Source: Prevotella sp. (lineage in GTDB: Bacteria > Bacteroidota > Bacteroidia > Bacteroidales > Bacteroidaceae). From it: a DNA stretch of 41,174 bases. Positions within the stretch are counted from its first letter, which is position 1, and each line of letters begins with the position of its first letter. Below the pieces are notes generated by a model that was given only the letters and a program-made list of their open reading frames with translations, did no database searches and was not told where the DNA came from. Shown in pieces: positions 16,879-25,135 of this stretch. The translations under genes and the position numbers were made by a program. The DNA lies in assembly GCA_017478025.1 (NCBI GenBank), contig JAFVGZ010000019.1, forward strand, positions 1-41,174, written 5' to 3'.

Positions 16879-17235
16879 TTATACCGATAAGCAATGTTGC
16901 TTTGGCTCCTTTTTACCCGTTACCGCCCAAGCATTAAAGGTCTCTTGGATTTTCTTCTTTAAGTTATATGGGCAGTCAGCTTCTATTTTTAGCCGACATC
17001 TCTTGTTTTTGTTTATCACCACAGCCTCACAACCGCCCTCATCCTTTCTCAAAGCATATACGATTTCGTCTCCACTCGATACAGGCTTTACATCAATATC
17101 CACAAAAGGAGACTTATAGTCTTTCTTGTCGAACAGTTTCGTGTTGGAACTCCTATGCGGCGTTCCATCACGCAATGCCATATATAACACGAAGGGCGTA
17201 ACCAGCATACATACTATGAAAAAAGTTTCTATCAT
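16879..17235 (-). CDS. Small hypothetical protein with N-terminal membrane helix
   Basis: 118 residues. One hydrophobic segment (residues 3-20) is followed by a polar domain with several Cys residues (two in GGCEAV and EADC, one near the end). No family recognised. An upstream TAACTTTG box supports it as a real gene. It follows the 25-residue gene on the same strand. Confidence 0.6.
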   Translation of the reverse strand: MIETFFIVCMLVTPFVLYMALRDGTPHRSSNTKLFDKKDYKSPFVDIDVKPVSSGDEIVYALRKDEGGCEAVVINKNKRCRLKIEADCPYNLKKKIQETFNAWAVTGKKEPKQHCLSV

Positions 17236-17272
17236 AATACAACGGATTTAAAGAATATCAAATAATTTGTTG

Positions 17273-17280
17273 CAAAGTTA
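17273..17280 (-). promoter_or_regulatory. -7 box for the 118-residue hypothetical
   Basis: Minus-strand TAACTTTG about 38 bases before the ATG at 17235. The nearest TTTG is 28 bases upstream, too far for the usual spacing, so the promoter is only partly supported. Confidence 0.5.
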
Positions 17281-17312
17281 CCACTCTGTAATTTAATATA
17301 AAAACATGCAAA

Positions 17313-17390
17313 CTACCTTCGGCCTATCGACGCAATGATAATGGCTAAAATGTAAGCGGAGAACATTGTGAATATTGTTATCAAATCCAT
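17313..17390 (-). CDS. 25-residue single-helix membrane peptide
   Basis: ATG at 17390 to TAG at 17313-17315, giving a peptide that starts MDLITIFTMFSAYILAIII and ends in GRR: a single hydrophobic helix with a basic C-terminus. AGGAGGT lies eight bases before the ATG and a promoter with a perfect consensus lies upstream, which is much stronger than expected by chance. Size and shape recall very small membrane subunits such as KdpF, but there is no kdp gene here, so this is only an analogy. The 118-residue gene lies downstream, possibly co-transcribed. Confidence 0.7.
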   Translation of the reverse strand: MDLITIFTMFSAYILAIIIASIGRR

Positions 17391-17409
17391 ACCTACCTCC
17401 TTTTTGTTG

Positions 17410-17440
17410 CAAATTTACAAATAAAATTCCAATTATCAAA
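17410..17440 (-). promoter_or_regulatory. Promoter for the 25-residue peptide gene
   Basis: Minus-strand TTTG at 17437-17440, 19-base spacer, TAAATTTG at 17410-17417, a full consensus match, then a 19-base gap to the ATG containing AGGAGGT. Confidence 0.8.
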
Positions 17441-17558
17441 GGAACCCGGGGGAATTATTTTCATGGTTTTATTCCTATGAGATGTTCCTGGAGAGGCTTT
17501 GCCAAACCTGGCAGACGGGTTCTATGTTGCAACCTAAGTGTAAAAGAAGTGGAAAAAG

Positions 17559-17590
17559 TTTGTCTAATTCCTTAATTATTTATACCTTTG
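17559..17590 (+). promoter_or_regulatory. Promoter of the cobalamin operon
   Basis: TTTG at 17559-17562, 20-base spacer, TACCTTTG at 17583-17590. The leader to btuB is about 415 bases, long enough for the riboswitch. Confidence 0.75.
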
Positions 17591-17624
17591 CATGCGATTT
17601 GCATAGTAGTGTATAAGCCTGAAA

Positions 17625-17697
17625 CGTACATGGATGTATGTCCTCATGCGTACATGGATGTATGTGTTCGGTATGTGTATGGGTGTATGTATTCGGG
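17625..17697 (+). repeat. Three tandem 24-25-bp hairpin repeats in the btu leader
   Basis: Units carry (G)TACATGGATGTATGT (copies at about 17625 and 17649) and GTATGGGTGTATGT (about 17674). In the first two, TACAT and ATGTA pair around GG. They lie between the promoter and the riboswitch core. Confidence 0.65.
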
Positions 17698-17719
17698 ATA
17701 ATGCATGGATGCTATGCTT

Positions 17720-17990
17720 GCAAATGAGGTTTGCCGCTGGCAATTAATAGGGAATGGGGTGTGAGTCCCCAACTGTCCCGCAGCTGTGATTCTCCTTTAT
17801 TGCTCTACTCCCTCGCTGTTTGCACTGAGGATGCGTTACTCCCATTGCGACAGATGATGTCACTGGTGGCTCAGCCCACTGGGAAGACTGGGGAGCGGAC
17901 GAGCCGGAGAAGAGTCAGAAGACCTGCCTCTGCGATGGTGACGGGCTGTTACATGGCCTGAGTTGTCGTTTCAGAAAGATAGATTATCTT
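17720..17990 (+). promoter_or_regulatory. Cobalamin (B12) riboswitch
   Basis: Conserved blocks of the AdoCbl riboswitch are visible in order: the AGGGAATGGGGTGTGAGTCC segment with CCCGCAGCTGTGA (17749-17789, B12 box), GCCCACTGGGAAG (17874-17886), GCGGACGAGCCGGAGAAGAG and CAGAAGACCTGCC (17895-17927). It precedes btuB directly, so expression of the transport genes should fall when cobalamin is high. The 3' boundary is approximate; sequence up to 18000 likely forms the expression platform. Confidence 0.92.
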
Positions 17991-18011
17991 CCTCGTGGGT
18001 TAGGAATTGAT

Positions 18012-20015
18012 ATGATGAAAGAATTCTTACTAAAAAGTTTTCTCCTGCCAGTGGTCTGCTCTGTGGCTGCTGTATGCAACCTCAGTGCTCAGGATGCTGC
18101 GCGTATGAAAAGTGATACGCTGCAGATGATCACCGTCACCTCTTCTCAGCGTGACCGTGACCTGCGCAGTGCAGCGCCTCGCTATACGCTTTCCTCCCGC
18201 GATTTTGATACCTTTGGCGTGACAGACATCAGCGACGCCCTGCACCGTTTGCCTGGCATCACGCTGCGTGACTATGGCGGTGCGGGTGGTATGAAGACGG
18301 TGTCGGTGCGCGGTCTGGGAGCGGGACACACGGCGGTTGTCTATGACGGCGTGGCATTGAGCGACTGCCAGAGTGGGCAGATAGACCTCTCGCGCTATTC
18401 CCTTGACAATGTGGCGGCGCTGTCTCTTATCGTGGGTGATGCCGACAATATCTTCCAACCTGCACGCAATCTGGCATCAGCAGCAGCGATGGTGATAGAG
18501 ACGCCACAGCCAGAGAAGGACGCCGCAACGGTTCTGATGCGACTGGGGTCGTGGGGATATACCAATCCGTTCCTGTCTGTGACAAAGCGACTCGGCAAGA
18601 AATGGGCGCTGACGGCAATGGGGGAGTATCTGTACGTGAAGAATGACTATCCCTTTACCCTGAAGAATGGCAGAACCAGCGTGACCTATGACCGCGAGAA
18701 CAACATGATGAAGTCCGGTCACGGTGAGATGAACCTCTCATATACCCGTAATGCCGAAAGCAACATGACGCTGAAGGCTTACTTCTATGACAACAGCCGC
18801 CAGTTGCCGGGAATGGCGCGTTATTATGTCAACGAAAACATGGAGCATCAGCATGACCGCAATATCTTTGTGCAGCTGCAGGGTAGGGAGCGTCTCTCCA
18901 AGCGGTTCAGCATGAAGTATGCAGGCAAGTTCAATTACGCTATTACGGAGTACGAAGACCCGTTCTATGCAGGAAACATAAAAGACCATCAGTATTGGCA
19001 GCGTGAATGGTATGCTACGGCAGCTGTGCTCTATGAGGTGAGCCGCTATGTCAGCATAGATTATTCTGCTGATTATTTCTATAACAACCTCACCGGCAGC
19101 GATGAATCGGACTATGGCGACCCATTGCGTCACACGGTGCTGCAGGCTCTGTCGGGCCGTTTTGCAACAGGGCGTTTTACTGCCATTGGCAGGTTGCTGC
19201 ACTCCTTATATATAAATAAGGTGAAGAGCGGACGCGCTGCCGGTAACATCTCGCACCTGTCTCCCAGCATATCCCTGAGCTACCAGCTGCTGCCACGTGA
19301 GAGACTCTTCGTCAGGGCATCGTTCAAGGATATCTTCCGCTCCCCTTCGTTCAACGAGTTGTATTACTTCCACTACGGAAGTCCCACGCTGAATCCCGAG
19401 CGAACCAACCAGTTCAACTTCGGCGCAACCTGGAGCAGGGACTATGCATTGTCGGAATCTACGCGCGGTTCCTCATTCTCTGTTTCCCTCGATGCGTATA
19501 TAGCAAATGTGAAGGACAAGATTGTGGCCGTGCCATACAACATGTTCGTGTGGACAAACATCAACGTTGGCAAGGTGCGTACCGTGGGTATGGACTTCAC
19601 CGCCAACGTGACGCAGCGTCTCTTAGAGCGTCATGCCTTGCTCTTTGCGGGCAGCTATACGCTGCAGAAGGTGCATGACCGCACACCTGAGTCGCCTTCA
19701 TACAATCTGCAGTTGCCATACACGCCTGAACATACGGGCTCCGTAGCGCTGACATGGGAGAATCCGTGGGTAAACCTTGCCGTGCATGATGTGATGGTGA
19801 GCAGCCGCTGGCCAAACAAAAGGCACTACAAGGATACAATGCTAAAGGGGTATAACGAGATGGGCATAACGCTTTCGCGCGATTTCTCATGGAAAAAGGT
19901 GCGGTGCTCCCTGCGGTTTGACATAAAGAACCTGCTGAATGAACAGTACAGCATCGTGGCATTCTATCCCATGCCGGGCAGAGCGTGGATGGTAACGGCG
20001 AAGGCCAATTTATAA
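18012..20015 (+). CDS. btuB: TonB-dependent outer-membrane receptor, BtuB type
   Basis: 667 residues. Signal peptide to about residue 26 (LSAQD), a TonB-box-like MITVTSS at 39-45, a plug domain (DALHRLPGITLRDYG, VRGLGAGHTAVVYDGV) and a 22-strand barrel with a typical C-terminal strand ending AKANL with FYPMPGRAW before it. No carboxypeptidase-like N-terminal extension or SusC signature, which fits BtuB rather than SusC. The riboswitch and the following btuG-like and btuF genes point to cobalamin or another corrinoid as substrate. Confidence 0.93.
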   Translation: MMKEFLLKSFLLPVVCSVAAVCNLSAQDAARMKSDTLQMITVTSSQRDRDLRSAAPRYTLSSRDFDTFGVTDISDALHRLPGITLRDYGGAGGMKTVSVRGLGAGHTAVVYDGVALSDCQSGQIDLSRYSLDNVAALSLIVGDADNIFQPARNLASAAAMVIETPQPEKDAATVLMRLGSWGYTNPFLSVTKRLGKKWALTAMGEYLYVKNDYPFTLKNGRTSVTYDRENNMMKSGHGEMNLSYTRNAESNMTLKAYFYDNSRQLPGMARYYVNENMEHQHDRNIFVQLQGRERLSKRFSMKYAGKFNYAITEYEDPFYAGNIKDHQYWQREWYATAAVLYEVSRYVSIDYSADYFYNNLTGSDESDYGDPLRHTVLQALSGRFATGRFTAIGRLLHSLYINKVKSGRAAGNISHLSPSISLSYQLLPRERLFVRASFKDIFRSPSFNELYYFHYGSPTLNPERTNQFNFGATWSRDYALSESTRGSSFSVSLDAYIANVKDKIVAVPYNMFVWTNINVGKVRTVGMDFTANVTQRLLERHALLFAGSYTLQKVHDRTPESPSYNLQLPYTPEHTGSVALTWENPWVNLAVHDVMVSSRWPNKRHYKDTMLKGYNEMGITLSRDFSWKKVRCSLRFDIKNLLNEQYSIVAFYPMPGRAWMVTAKANL

Positions 20016-20053
20016 TTCATAATGCATAATTCATATAAAAAACTTATCAACAA

Positions 20054-21145
20054 ATGAAAAAAGTGATTCTTTCGGCCCTGTTGGCCACCACATTCTTCGG
20101 CTTCACTTCATGTAGTGACAACGATGATGCTCCCTACGTTCCTGTAACGGTATCTACGGGTATTTATGTGCTAAACGAGGGCAACAGCTACTCAGGCATT
20201 AACGGCTCACTGACAACTTTTGACTACCTCACACAGGAGACCACACAGAATGCCTACAAGAAAGTAAACGGCATAGAGCTGGGCGGTACGCCTAATGATG
20301 CTATCGTCTATGGCAGTAAGCTCTACATCTGTTCTTCTGATGAGAGCATGGTGTTCGTCGCTGACAATACTACCCTGAAGCAGAAGAAGCAGATTGAAAT
20401 TCGCAACGCTGCAGGAGATACTAAAGTCATGCCCCGTGAATTTCTGGCTGCTAACGGCAAAGTGTATGTCTCTACCTATGGCAAAGAGGTGCTGGCTATT
20501 GATACTGTGAGCCTTACTGTTACTGCCCGCTACGCCTGCGGCACTAATGCTGAGGGTATGGCAATCACAGCTGATGGCAAGACTCTCTATGTGGCAAACT
20601 CTGACGGCTACACGTATAAAGGCTCTATTTCTGCCATCAACCTGACCGACGGAACTACAAAAACCATTGAAAACAGCGGCATAAAGAACCCAACAAGGAT
20701 ATTCGTCGTAAACGGACAGGTTTACTTCCTTGATATGGGCTCCTATGATCCAGTCACCTGGACTCAGAGTGGTGAGGGTCTGTACAGACTCACTGATAAC
20801 GGCTCCGATAAGCTGGCAGAGGCATCAGAAGTAAAGTATCATGCAGGAAAGTTCTACATGTATCACGCCCGTTATGGTGAGACTGCGACCTATAGCGTTT
20901 ATGATCTCTCTACCGGCAAAGAAAGTACTTTCATTGATGGTACGGACATCGCTGCTCCTGCGACAATAGCAATCGACCCTGTATTGGGCAGCGTCATTAT
21001 CACATCTTACAACCTGTCAGGTGGTTATGCCGACTATAGCACAGACGGTTACGCCGTAATCTATGATGCTGCGGGCATTAAGCAGAAGCAGTTCGTGACT
21101 GGCGTAGGTCCTGCAACTGTTGTCTTCAACACCGTGTTGAAGTAA
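20054..21145 (+). CDS. btuG: BtuG-like surface lipoprotein, beta-propeller (DUF5074 type)
   Basis: 363 residues. Lipobox GFTSC (Cys20) followed by SDNDD, an acidic surface-export signal. The rest is a YncE/DUF5074-like propeller with repeated strand units (GIYVLNEGN, NDAIVYGSKLYICSSD, LAANGKVYVSTYG, ITADGKTLYVANSDG, ATIAIDPVLG). Family knowledge: BtuG of Bacteroides binds cobalamin at the cell surface with very high affinity and caps BtuB. Position between btuB and btuF in a riboswitch-led operon supports this. Binding itself cannot be shown from sequence. Confidence 0.85.
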   Translation: MKKVILSALLATTFFGFTSCSDNDDAPYVPVTVSTGIYVLNEGNSYSGINGSLTTFDYLTQETTQNAYKKVNGIELGGTPNDAIVYGSKLYICSSDESMVFVADNTTLKQKKQIEIRNAAGDTKVMPREFLAANGKVYVSTYGKEVLAIDTVSLTVTARYACGTNAEGMAITADGKTLYVANSDGYTYKGSISAINLTDGTTKTIENSGIKNPTRIFVVNGQVYFLDMGSYDPVTWTQSGEGLYRLTDNGSDKLAEASEVKYHAGKFYMYHARYGETATYSVYDLSTGKESTFIDGTDIAAPATIAIDPVLGSVIITSYNLSGGYADYSTDGYAVIYDAAGIKQKQFVTGVGPATVVFNTVLK

Positions 21146-21161
21146 AAAGCATCTCCTACAG

Positions 21162-22241
21162 ATGAAGAAATTCCTCGGAGCGATATTGCTCCTTAGTTCT
21201 TGTATGCCCCATTCTCCATCGTCGCAAGCCGGCGGTGAGGGTGGGGCTAATACTCCTGTGCCGTTCCGCTATGCAAAGTTGCTGAAGGTGGAGCGGAATG
21301 ACAGTATGATAATCGCTGATATCCGTAATCCCTGGAGCGCTGACACTACCGCTGTGCTGCACCATTATGAGATACCGCGGCCGTTCTGTAAGGTGTTGGT
21401 ATATACCTCCGTACACTGCGGTCTGCTGAAGGAACTCGGTGCGCTGAGCAGTATCAGGGGTGTAGGCGATGTGGAATATATCCATATCCCGGAGATAGTA
21501 AAGGGCCTGAAAGATGGCACGGTGCAGAACTGCGGCGGTAGTGCAGAGCCTAACATAGAGTCTATCATCAACCTTTCCCCTGATGCCATAATGCTGTCAC
21601 CGTTTGAGAATGCTGGCAGCTATGGCAAGTTGGGCAAGCTCGGCATACCAGTCGTGGAGTGTGCTGACTATATGGAGAATATCCCCTTGGGGCGTGCGGA
21701 GTGGATGCGCTTCTATGGCATGCTGATGGGCAGGGAGAAAGAGGCTGACAGTCTCTTTGCTCAGGTGGAGAAAGAGTACCTGCGTCTGAAGTCCCTGGAG
21801 AAGAAAGACCCTCTGCCCACCGTTGTGACCGAGATGAAGATAGGCAATATCTGGTATATTGCTGCAGGTGACAGCTATGTGGGCAATATGATAAAGGATG
21901 CCGGTGGGCGCTATATCTTCGGTGATGTGGCCGGTGCCGGTTCGCTGCCTTATTCGCCTGAGACGGTATTTGACAGAGGTCAGCAGGCAGACATCTGGCT
22001 GTTCAAATATTCCATGCAGACAGATATCACGCTTGACGGGCTGGCAAAAGAATGGCCCAATAACAAGCGTATGAAGGCATGGAAGACGGGTAATGCCTTC
22101 GGATGTAACCTGATGAAGACTGGTTTCTATGAGGAGACTCCGTTTCATCCTGAGGTGTTGCTGCGTGATTTCATAGCCATTATGCATCCTAACATAATAA
22201 ACCGCGACAGTTTGCGTTATTATAAAAGATTAAATAAATAA
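21162..22241 (+). CDS. btuF: Cobalamin ABC transporter substrate-binding lipoprotein
   Basis: 359 residues. Short lipoprotein signal with LLSSC, then a class III periplasmic binding fold: strand-helix lobe with YTSVHCGLLKELGALSSIRGVGDVEYIHIP, SAEPNIESIINLSPDAIMLSPFEN, a long backbone helix (MGREKEADSLFAQVEKEYLRLKSL), and a second lobe with NMIKDAGGRYIFGDV. This is the BtuF/FecB family that delivers corrinoid or ferric ligands to an inner-membrane permease. Context (BtuB, BtuG, BtuC) selects corrinoid. Confidence 0.87.
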   Translation: MKKFLGAILLLSSCMPHSPSSQAGGEGGANTPVPFRYAKLLKVERNDSMIIADIRNPWSADTTAVLHHYEIPRPFCKVLVYTSVHCGLLKELGALSSIRGVGDVEYIHIPEIVKGLKDGTVQNCGGSAEPNIESIINLSPDAIMLSPFENAGSYGKLGKLGIPVVECADYMENIPLGRAEWMRFYGMLMGREKEADSLFAQVEKEYLRLKSLEKKDPLPTVVTEMKIGNIWYIAAGDSYVGNMIKDAGGRYIFGDVAGAGSLPYSPETVFDRGQQADIWLFKYSMQTDITLDGLAKEWPNNKRMKAWKTGNAFGCNLMKTGFYEETPFHPEVLLRDFIAIMHPNIINRDSLRYYKRLNK

Positions 22242-22286
22242 TAAAGACGTAGTCCAATAAACTGTAAATCGACCATACTGCTGACG

Positions 22287-23270
22287 TTGCTGCTACTGTT
22301 GGCATCTGCGATGTCGCTGCTGATAGGCTCTGTCAGCATTCCCGCGTCACAGGTGGTGGCGGCCCTTACGGGCGGAGAGGTGGAGCGTGAGAGCTGGCGC
22401 TACATCATTCTTGAGTCGCGTCTGCCACAGACAGTCACTGCAATGTTGTGTGGAGCATCGCTCGCCGCATCAGGCCTGATGCTTCAGACTGCCTTTCGCA
22501 ATCCCCTGGCAGGCCCCTCGATACTCGGTATTACTAATGGCGCGTCGCTCGGCGTAGCGATTGTGATGCTTGTCACGGGCGGCACACTGACGCTCCAGGT
22601 GTCAGATGTAGGGATGTTTCTGGCTGGCAGTCTGGCTGTTGTGGTGAGTGCATTTATCGGAGCCGTGGCAGTCATAGCGCTGCTGCTCCTTGCCTCGACC
22701 ATCGTATCGTCCAATCTGATGCTGCTCATCGTGGGCATCATGATCAGCTATCTGGTCAGCTCTGTTGTCTCAATGGTCCACACCATAGCCAATGCGGACA
22801 ACATACAGAGCTACGTTCTCTGGGGCATGGGCAGTTTCAATAACGTCACTCTGGAGCAGTTGCCCCTGTTCACCGCCCTCACACTCGTAGGATTACTGCA
22901 GGCAGTGTTGCTCATTAAGCCCCTGAATGCCCTGATGCTTGGCGACGAATACGCCCGCAATCTTGGCGTAAACGTGCGTAGGGTGCGTCGCTGGTTACTG
23001 CTCTCCACCGGTCTGCTCACCGGTATCAGCACCGCATACTGTGGACCCGTGGCGTTCATAGGCCTCGCTGTGCCCCACATAGCACGGCTGATGATGCGTA
23101 CTGCTGACCACCTCACACTGATGCCCGTAACGATAGTAATGGGTGCCGTAGTAGCGTTGCTGTGCAATGTCATCTCGGTTTTGCCGCAGCACAGTGTGCT
23201 GCCTCTCAATGCAGTGACGCCGCTATTCGGCGCTCCCGTGATAATATACATTATCCTAAAAAGAAACTAA
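22287..23270 (+). CDS. btuC: Cobalamin ABC transporter permease, FecCD family
   Basis: 327 residues from the TTG at 22287, though the frame is open back to 22245 and the first helix is hydrophobic upstream (TILLTLLLLLASA), so the true start may be a rare codon further upstream. About ten helices; hallmarks are RLPQTVTAMLCGASLAASGLMLQTAFRNPLA, and the EAA-like coupling block LGVNVRRVRRWLLL followed by GPVAFIGLAVPHIARLM. It is the inner-membrane channel of the btu importer. No ATPase gene follows; the next genes are DUF4230. Confidence 0.9.
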   Translation: MLLLLASAMSLLIGSVSIPASQVVAALTGGEVERESWRYIILESRLPQTVTAMLCGASLAASGLMLQTAFRNPLAGPSILGITNGASLGVAIVMLVTGGTLTLQVSDVGMFLAGSLAVVVSAFIGAVAVIALLLLASTIVSSNLMLLIVGIMISYLVSSVVSMVHTIANADNIQSYVLWGMGSFNNVTLEQLPLFTALTLVGLLQAVLLIKPLNALMLGDEYARNLGVNVRRVRRWLLLSTGLLTGISTAYCGPVAFIGLAVPHIARLMMRTADHLTLMPVTIVMGAVVALLCNVISVLPQHSVLPLNAVTPLFGAPVIIYIILKRN

Positions 23271-23280
23271 CCTCATAGAT

Positions 23281-23961
23281 ATGCGCAAACTGCGAACTTT
23301 CCTTTTCCTGATAGTCATTGTTGTCATTGCGGCAGCCTTGTTCTTCCTTCTGCGTGGGTGCGGAAAGACCGATGAGTCGCAGCGACATGTTGACACCATT
23401 CCCTACATGTTGCAGCAGATACAACGGTGCTCGCGCCTTTATGTCTCCGAATATCAGGTGCGCAAGATTGTCACTCATCGTGATGAGTCACGCATCACTA
23501 CGCGCTTCTTCGGCAGTGAGATCAACGTTCCGCTCCCAGCAAGTGACCGCCGTGTGGCTATCCCTATCAATGCTACCCTCAAGGCATACATTGACATGTC
23601 AGAGGTAAAGGCCGGTGACATTACGCGCCGTCAGGACGGCAAGATAGAGGTTCACCTGCCCGAACCCGTCGTGGTAACCACGTCAACAGGAATAGACTAC
23701 GATGGCATGAAGCAGCACACGTCTCTCTTTGGCAAGGAGTTCAGCGATGAAGAACTGTCATCCTACGAGACTCGTGGCCGCAAAGAGATAATAAAGGAAA
23801 TCCCCAGCCTGGGCATCAAGGAAGACGCCCGTCGCTCAGCTGCCAAGATGCTCATACCGATTATCTCCTATCTCGGGATGCATCAGGAGGACATCATCAT
23901 AACCTTCACCCCCGATGGCAAGCGTCAGAACGCCCCGGAGGTGACTAAGGTAATACACTAA
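23281..23961 (+). CDS. DUF4230 protein A
   Basis: 226 residues. An N-terminal helix (residues 6-24, LIVIVVIAAALFFLL) with RGCGK just after it, then an alpha/beta domain of the DUF4230 family. Visible features: VRKIVTHRD near residue 60, a strand-rich middle, and EIIKEIPSLGIKEDARRSAAKML near the C-terminus. It begins 10 bases after btuC, so it may be read through from the cobalamin operon. Function unknown. A related protein follows after a 36-bp repeat. Confidence 0.75.
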   Translation: MRKLRTFLFLIVIVVIAAALFFLLRGCGKTDESQRHVDTIPYMLQQIQRCSRLYVSEYQVRKIVTHRDESRITTRFFGSEINVPLPASDRRVAIPINATLKAYIDMSEVKAGDITRRQDGKIEVHLPEPVVVTTSTGIDYDGMKQHTSLFGKEFSDEELSSYETRGRKEIIKEIPSLGIKEDARRSAAKMLIPIISYLGMHQEDIIITFTPDGKRQNAPEVTKVIH

Positions 23962-23994
23962 ACGAGTGCAAAGCGGTTTCCCCGCTTTTCATCA
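23959..23994. repeat. 36-bp intergenic hairpin repeat, copy 1
   Basis: Contains the TAA stop of the preceding gene, then AACGAGTGC and a hairpin AAGCGG/CCGCTT with T residues after. Differs from copy 2 (24979-25014) at one base. Could double as a weak terminator. Confidence 0.75.
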
Positions 23995-24008
23995 ATAACA
24001 ATCACCAC

Positions 24009-24578
24009 ATGCTACAGAAACTCAAAAGAATTGCCATAATAGCCGCGCTGACCCTCATCGCCGGCCTTGCCATCTGGTTCTGGTTCTTCAGTCCTGTCGG
24101 CGTTTCCATACGCCGCAGCGATGACATCGCCACCACAAAGACCTATGTCACCGCCATGCGTGACATCGGTCAGTGGGAGTTTCTCGCTATCAACGACGAA
24201 GAACTCGTCGATACCGTTGACAAAGGCTTCTTCAGCAACAGGGAGCTGATCAGGATCTACTACGGCACCCTGCGTCTCGGCATTGACTTCTCACAGTGTG
24301 ACGAGTCCTGGATCAGTGTCGATGGTGACAGCATTACCCTCGACTTGCCCCAGGTGAAGCTGCTCGACGAGAACTTCATAGACGAGGCGCGCACCGTCGC
24401 ATTCTTTGAGATTGGAAGCTGGACAAACAAAGATCGCCAGGCTCTCACCATGAAGGCCCACAGAATGATGAAAGACCGCTGTCTGACACAAAAGAATCTG
24501 GACCTCGCTCAGCAAGTTGCAGAAGAGCAGGTCATGCAGTTCCTACGATTAATTCATAAACAACAACAAGACGAATAA
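24009..24578 (+). CDS. DUF4230 protein B
   Basis: 189 residues, paralogous in layout to protein A: N-terminal helix (residues 9-27, IIAALTLIAGLAIWFWFF), then an acidic alpha/beta domain with DEELVDTVDKGFF, LRLGIDFSQCDESWISVDGD, TLDLPQVKLLDENF and a helical C-terminus. Probably membrane-anchored with the soluble part outside the cytoplasm. Function unknown. Followed after 4 bases by the Dabb gene. Confidence 0.7.
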   Translation: MLQKLKRIAIIAALTLIAGLAIWFWFFSPVGVSIRRSDDIATTKTYVTAMRDIGQWEFLAINDEELVDTVDKGFFSNRELIRIYYGTLRLGIDFSQCDESWISVDGDSITLDLPQVKLLDENFIDEARTVAFFEIGSWTNKDRQALTMKAHRMMKDRCLTQKNLDLAQQVAEEQVMQFLRLIHKQQQDE

Positions 24579-24582
24579 GCCC

Positions 24583-24891
24583 ATGCAAGTAAAGCACATT
24601 ATTCTCTGGACACTCAGTCCCGAGCTCACAGAAGAAGAGAAAGACAAAGTAAAGAAAGGTATCAAGGAAGGTCTGGAGGGTCTGGTAGGGACTGTACCGG
24701 GACTGCTGAAATGCCAAGTCAACATCAATGGCAGGCTGTCATCATCCAACTGCGACGTGATGCTCGACAGCACACTCGAAAGCCCCGAGGCCCTCAAAGC
24801 CTACGCCACACACCCAGCCCATGTAGCAGTGGCCGAGACAAAGGTAAAACCCTTTACCATACAAAGGGTCTGCCTGGATTATGTGATATAG
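24583..24891 (+). CDS. Dabb (stress-responsive A/B barrel) protein
   Basis: 102 residues: the dimeric ferredoxin-like Dabb fold with VKHIILWTL at the N-terminus, LEGLVGTVPGLL, DVMLDSTLESPEALKAYATHPAHVAV and a final KPFTIQRVCLDY. Family members are small cytosolic proteins, some linked to stress and aromatic degradation. No specific substrate can be inferred. Confidence 0.88.
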   Translation: MQVKHIILWTLSPELTEEEKDKVKKGIKEGLEGLVGTVPGLLKCQVNINGRLSSSNCDVMLDSTLESPEALKAYATHPAHVAVAETKVKPFTIQRVCLDYVI

Positions 24892-24978
24892 GCTACTGTC
24901 GTAACACCATATTAAGAATAATGTAAAGACGCGTCAATGCGGGTTAATAATAAGGATTACCCCGCATCAACTCATATG

Positions 24979-25014
24979 TAAACGAGTGCAAAGCGGTTTT
25001 CCCGCTTTTCATCA
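24979..25014. repeat. 36-bp intergenic hairpin repeat, copy 2
   Basis: TAAACGAGTGCAAAGCGG hairpin as in copy 1 (one base different). The region 24892-25045 also holds a weak hairpin at 24937-24967 and no gene. Confidence 0.75.
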
Positions 25015-25045
25015 TCAGTACGAGTGTTAAATGTAAATTTATAAT

Positions 25046-25075
25046 AAAAAGTTTGCAGATAAACTGCAAACTTTT
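25046..25075 (+). terminator. Terminator upstream of the biosynthetic cluster
   Basis: GTTTGCAG (25051-25058) pairs with CTGCAAAC (25064-25071) around a 5-base loop, with flanking A and T tracts; it separates the DUF4230/Dabb genes from the cluster. Confidence 0.8.
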
Positions 25076-25083
25076 GTTGTCTT

Positions 25084-25115
25084 TTTGGTAATGCCAAAAA
25101 AAAGATGTACCTTTG
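25084..25115 (+). promoter_or_regulatory. Promoter of the aryl-polyene-like cluster
   Basis: TTTG at 25084-25087, 20-base spacer, TACCTTTG at 25108-25115, 20 bases before the ATG of the methyltransferase. Confidence 0.8.
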
Positions 25116-25135
25116 CAGTTTAAGAAAGAAGAAAG

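Noticed and set aside
24009-24578. DUF4230 pair as toxin-antitoxin
   Set aside because: Both proteins are related and membrane-anchored, with no toxin fold or RNA-binding antitoxin; the sizes do not fit a TA module.
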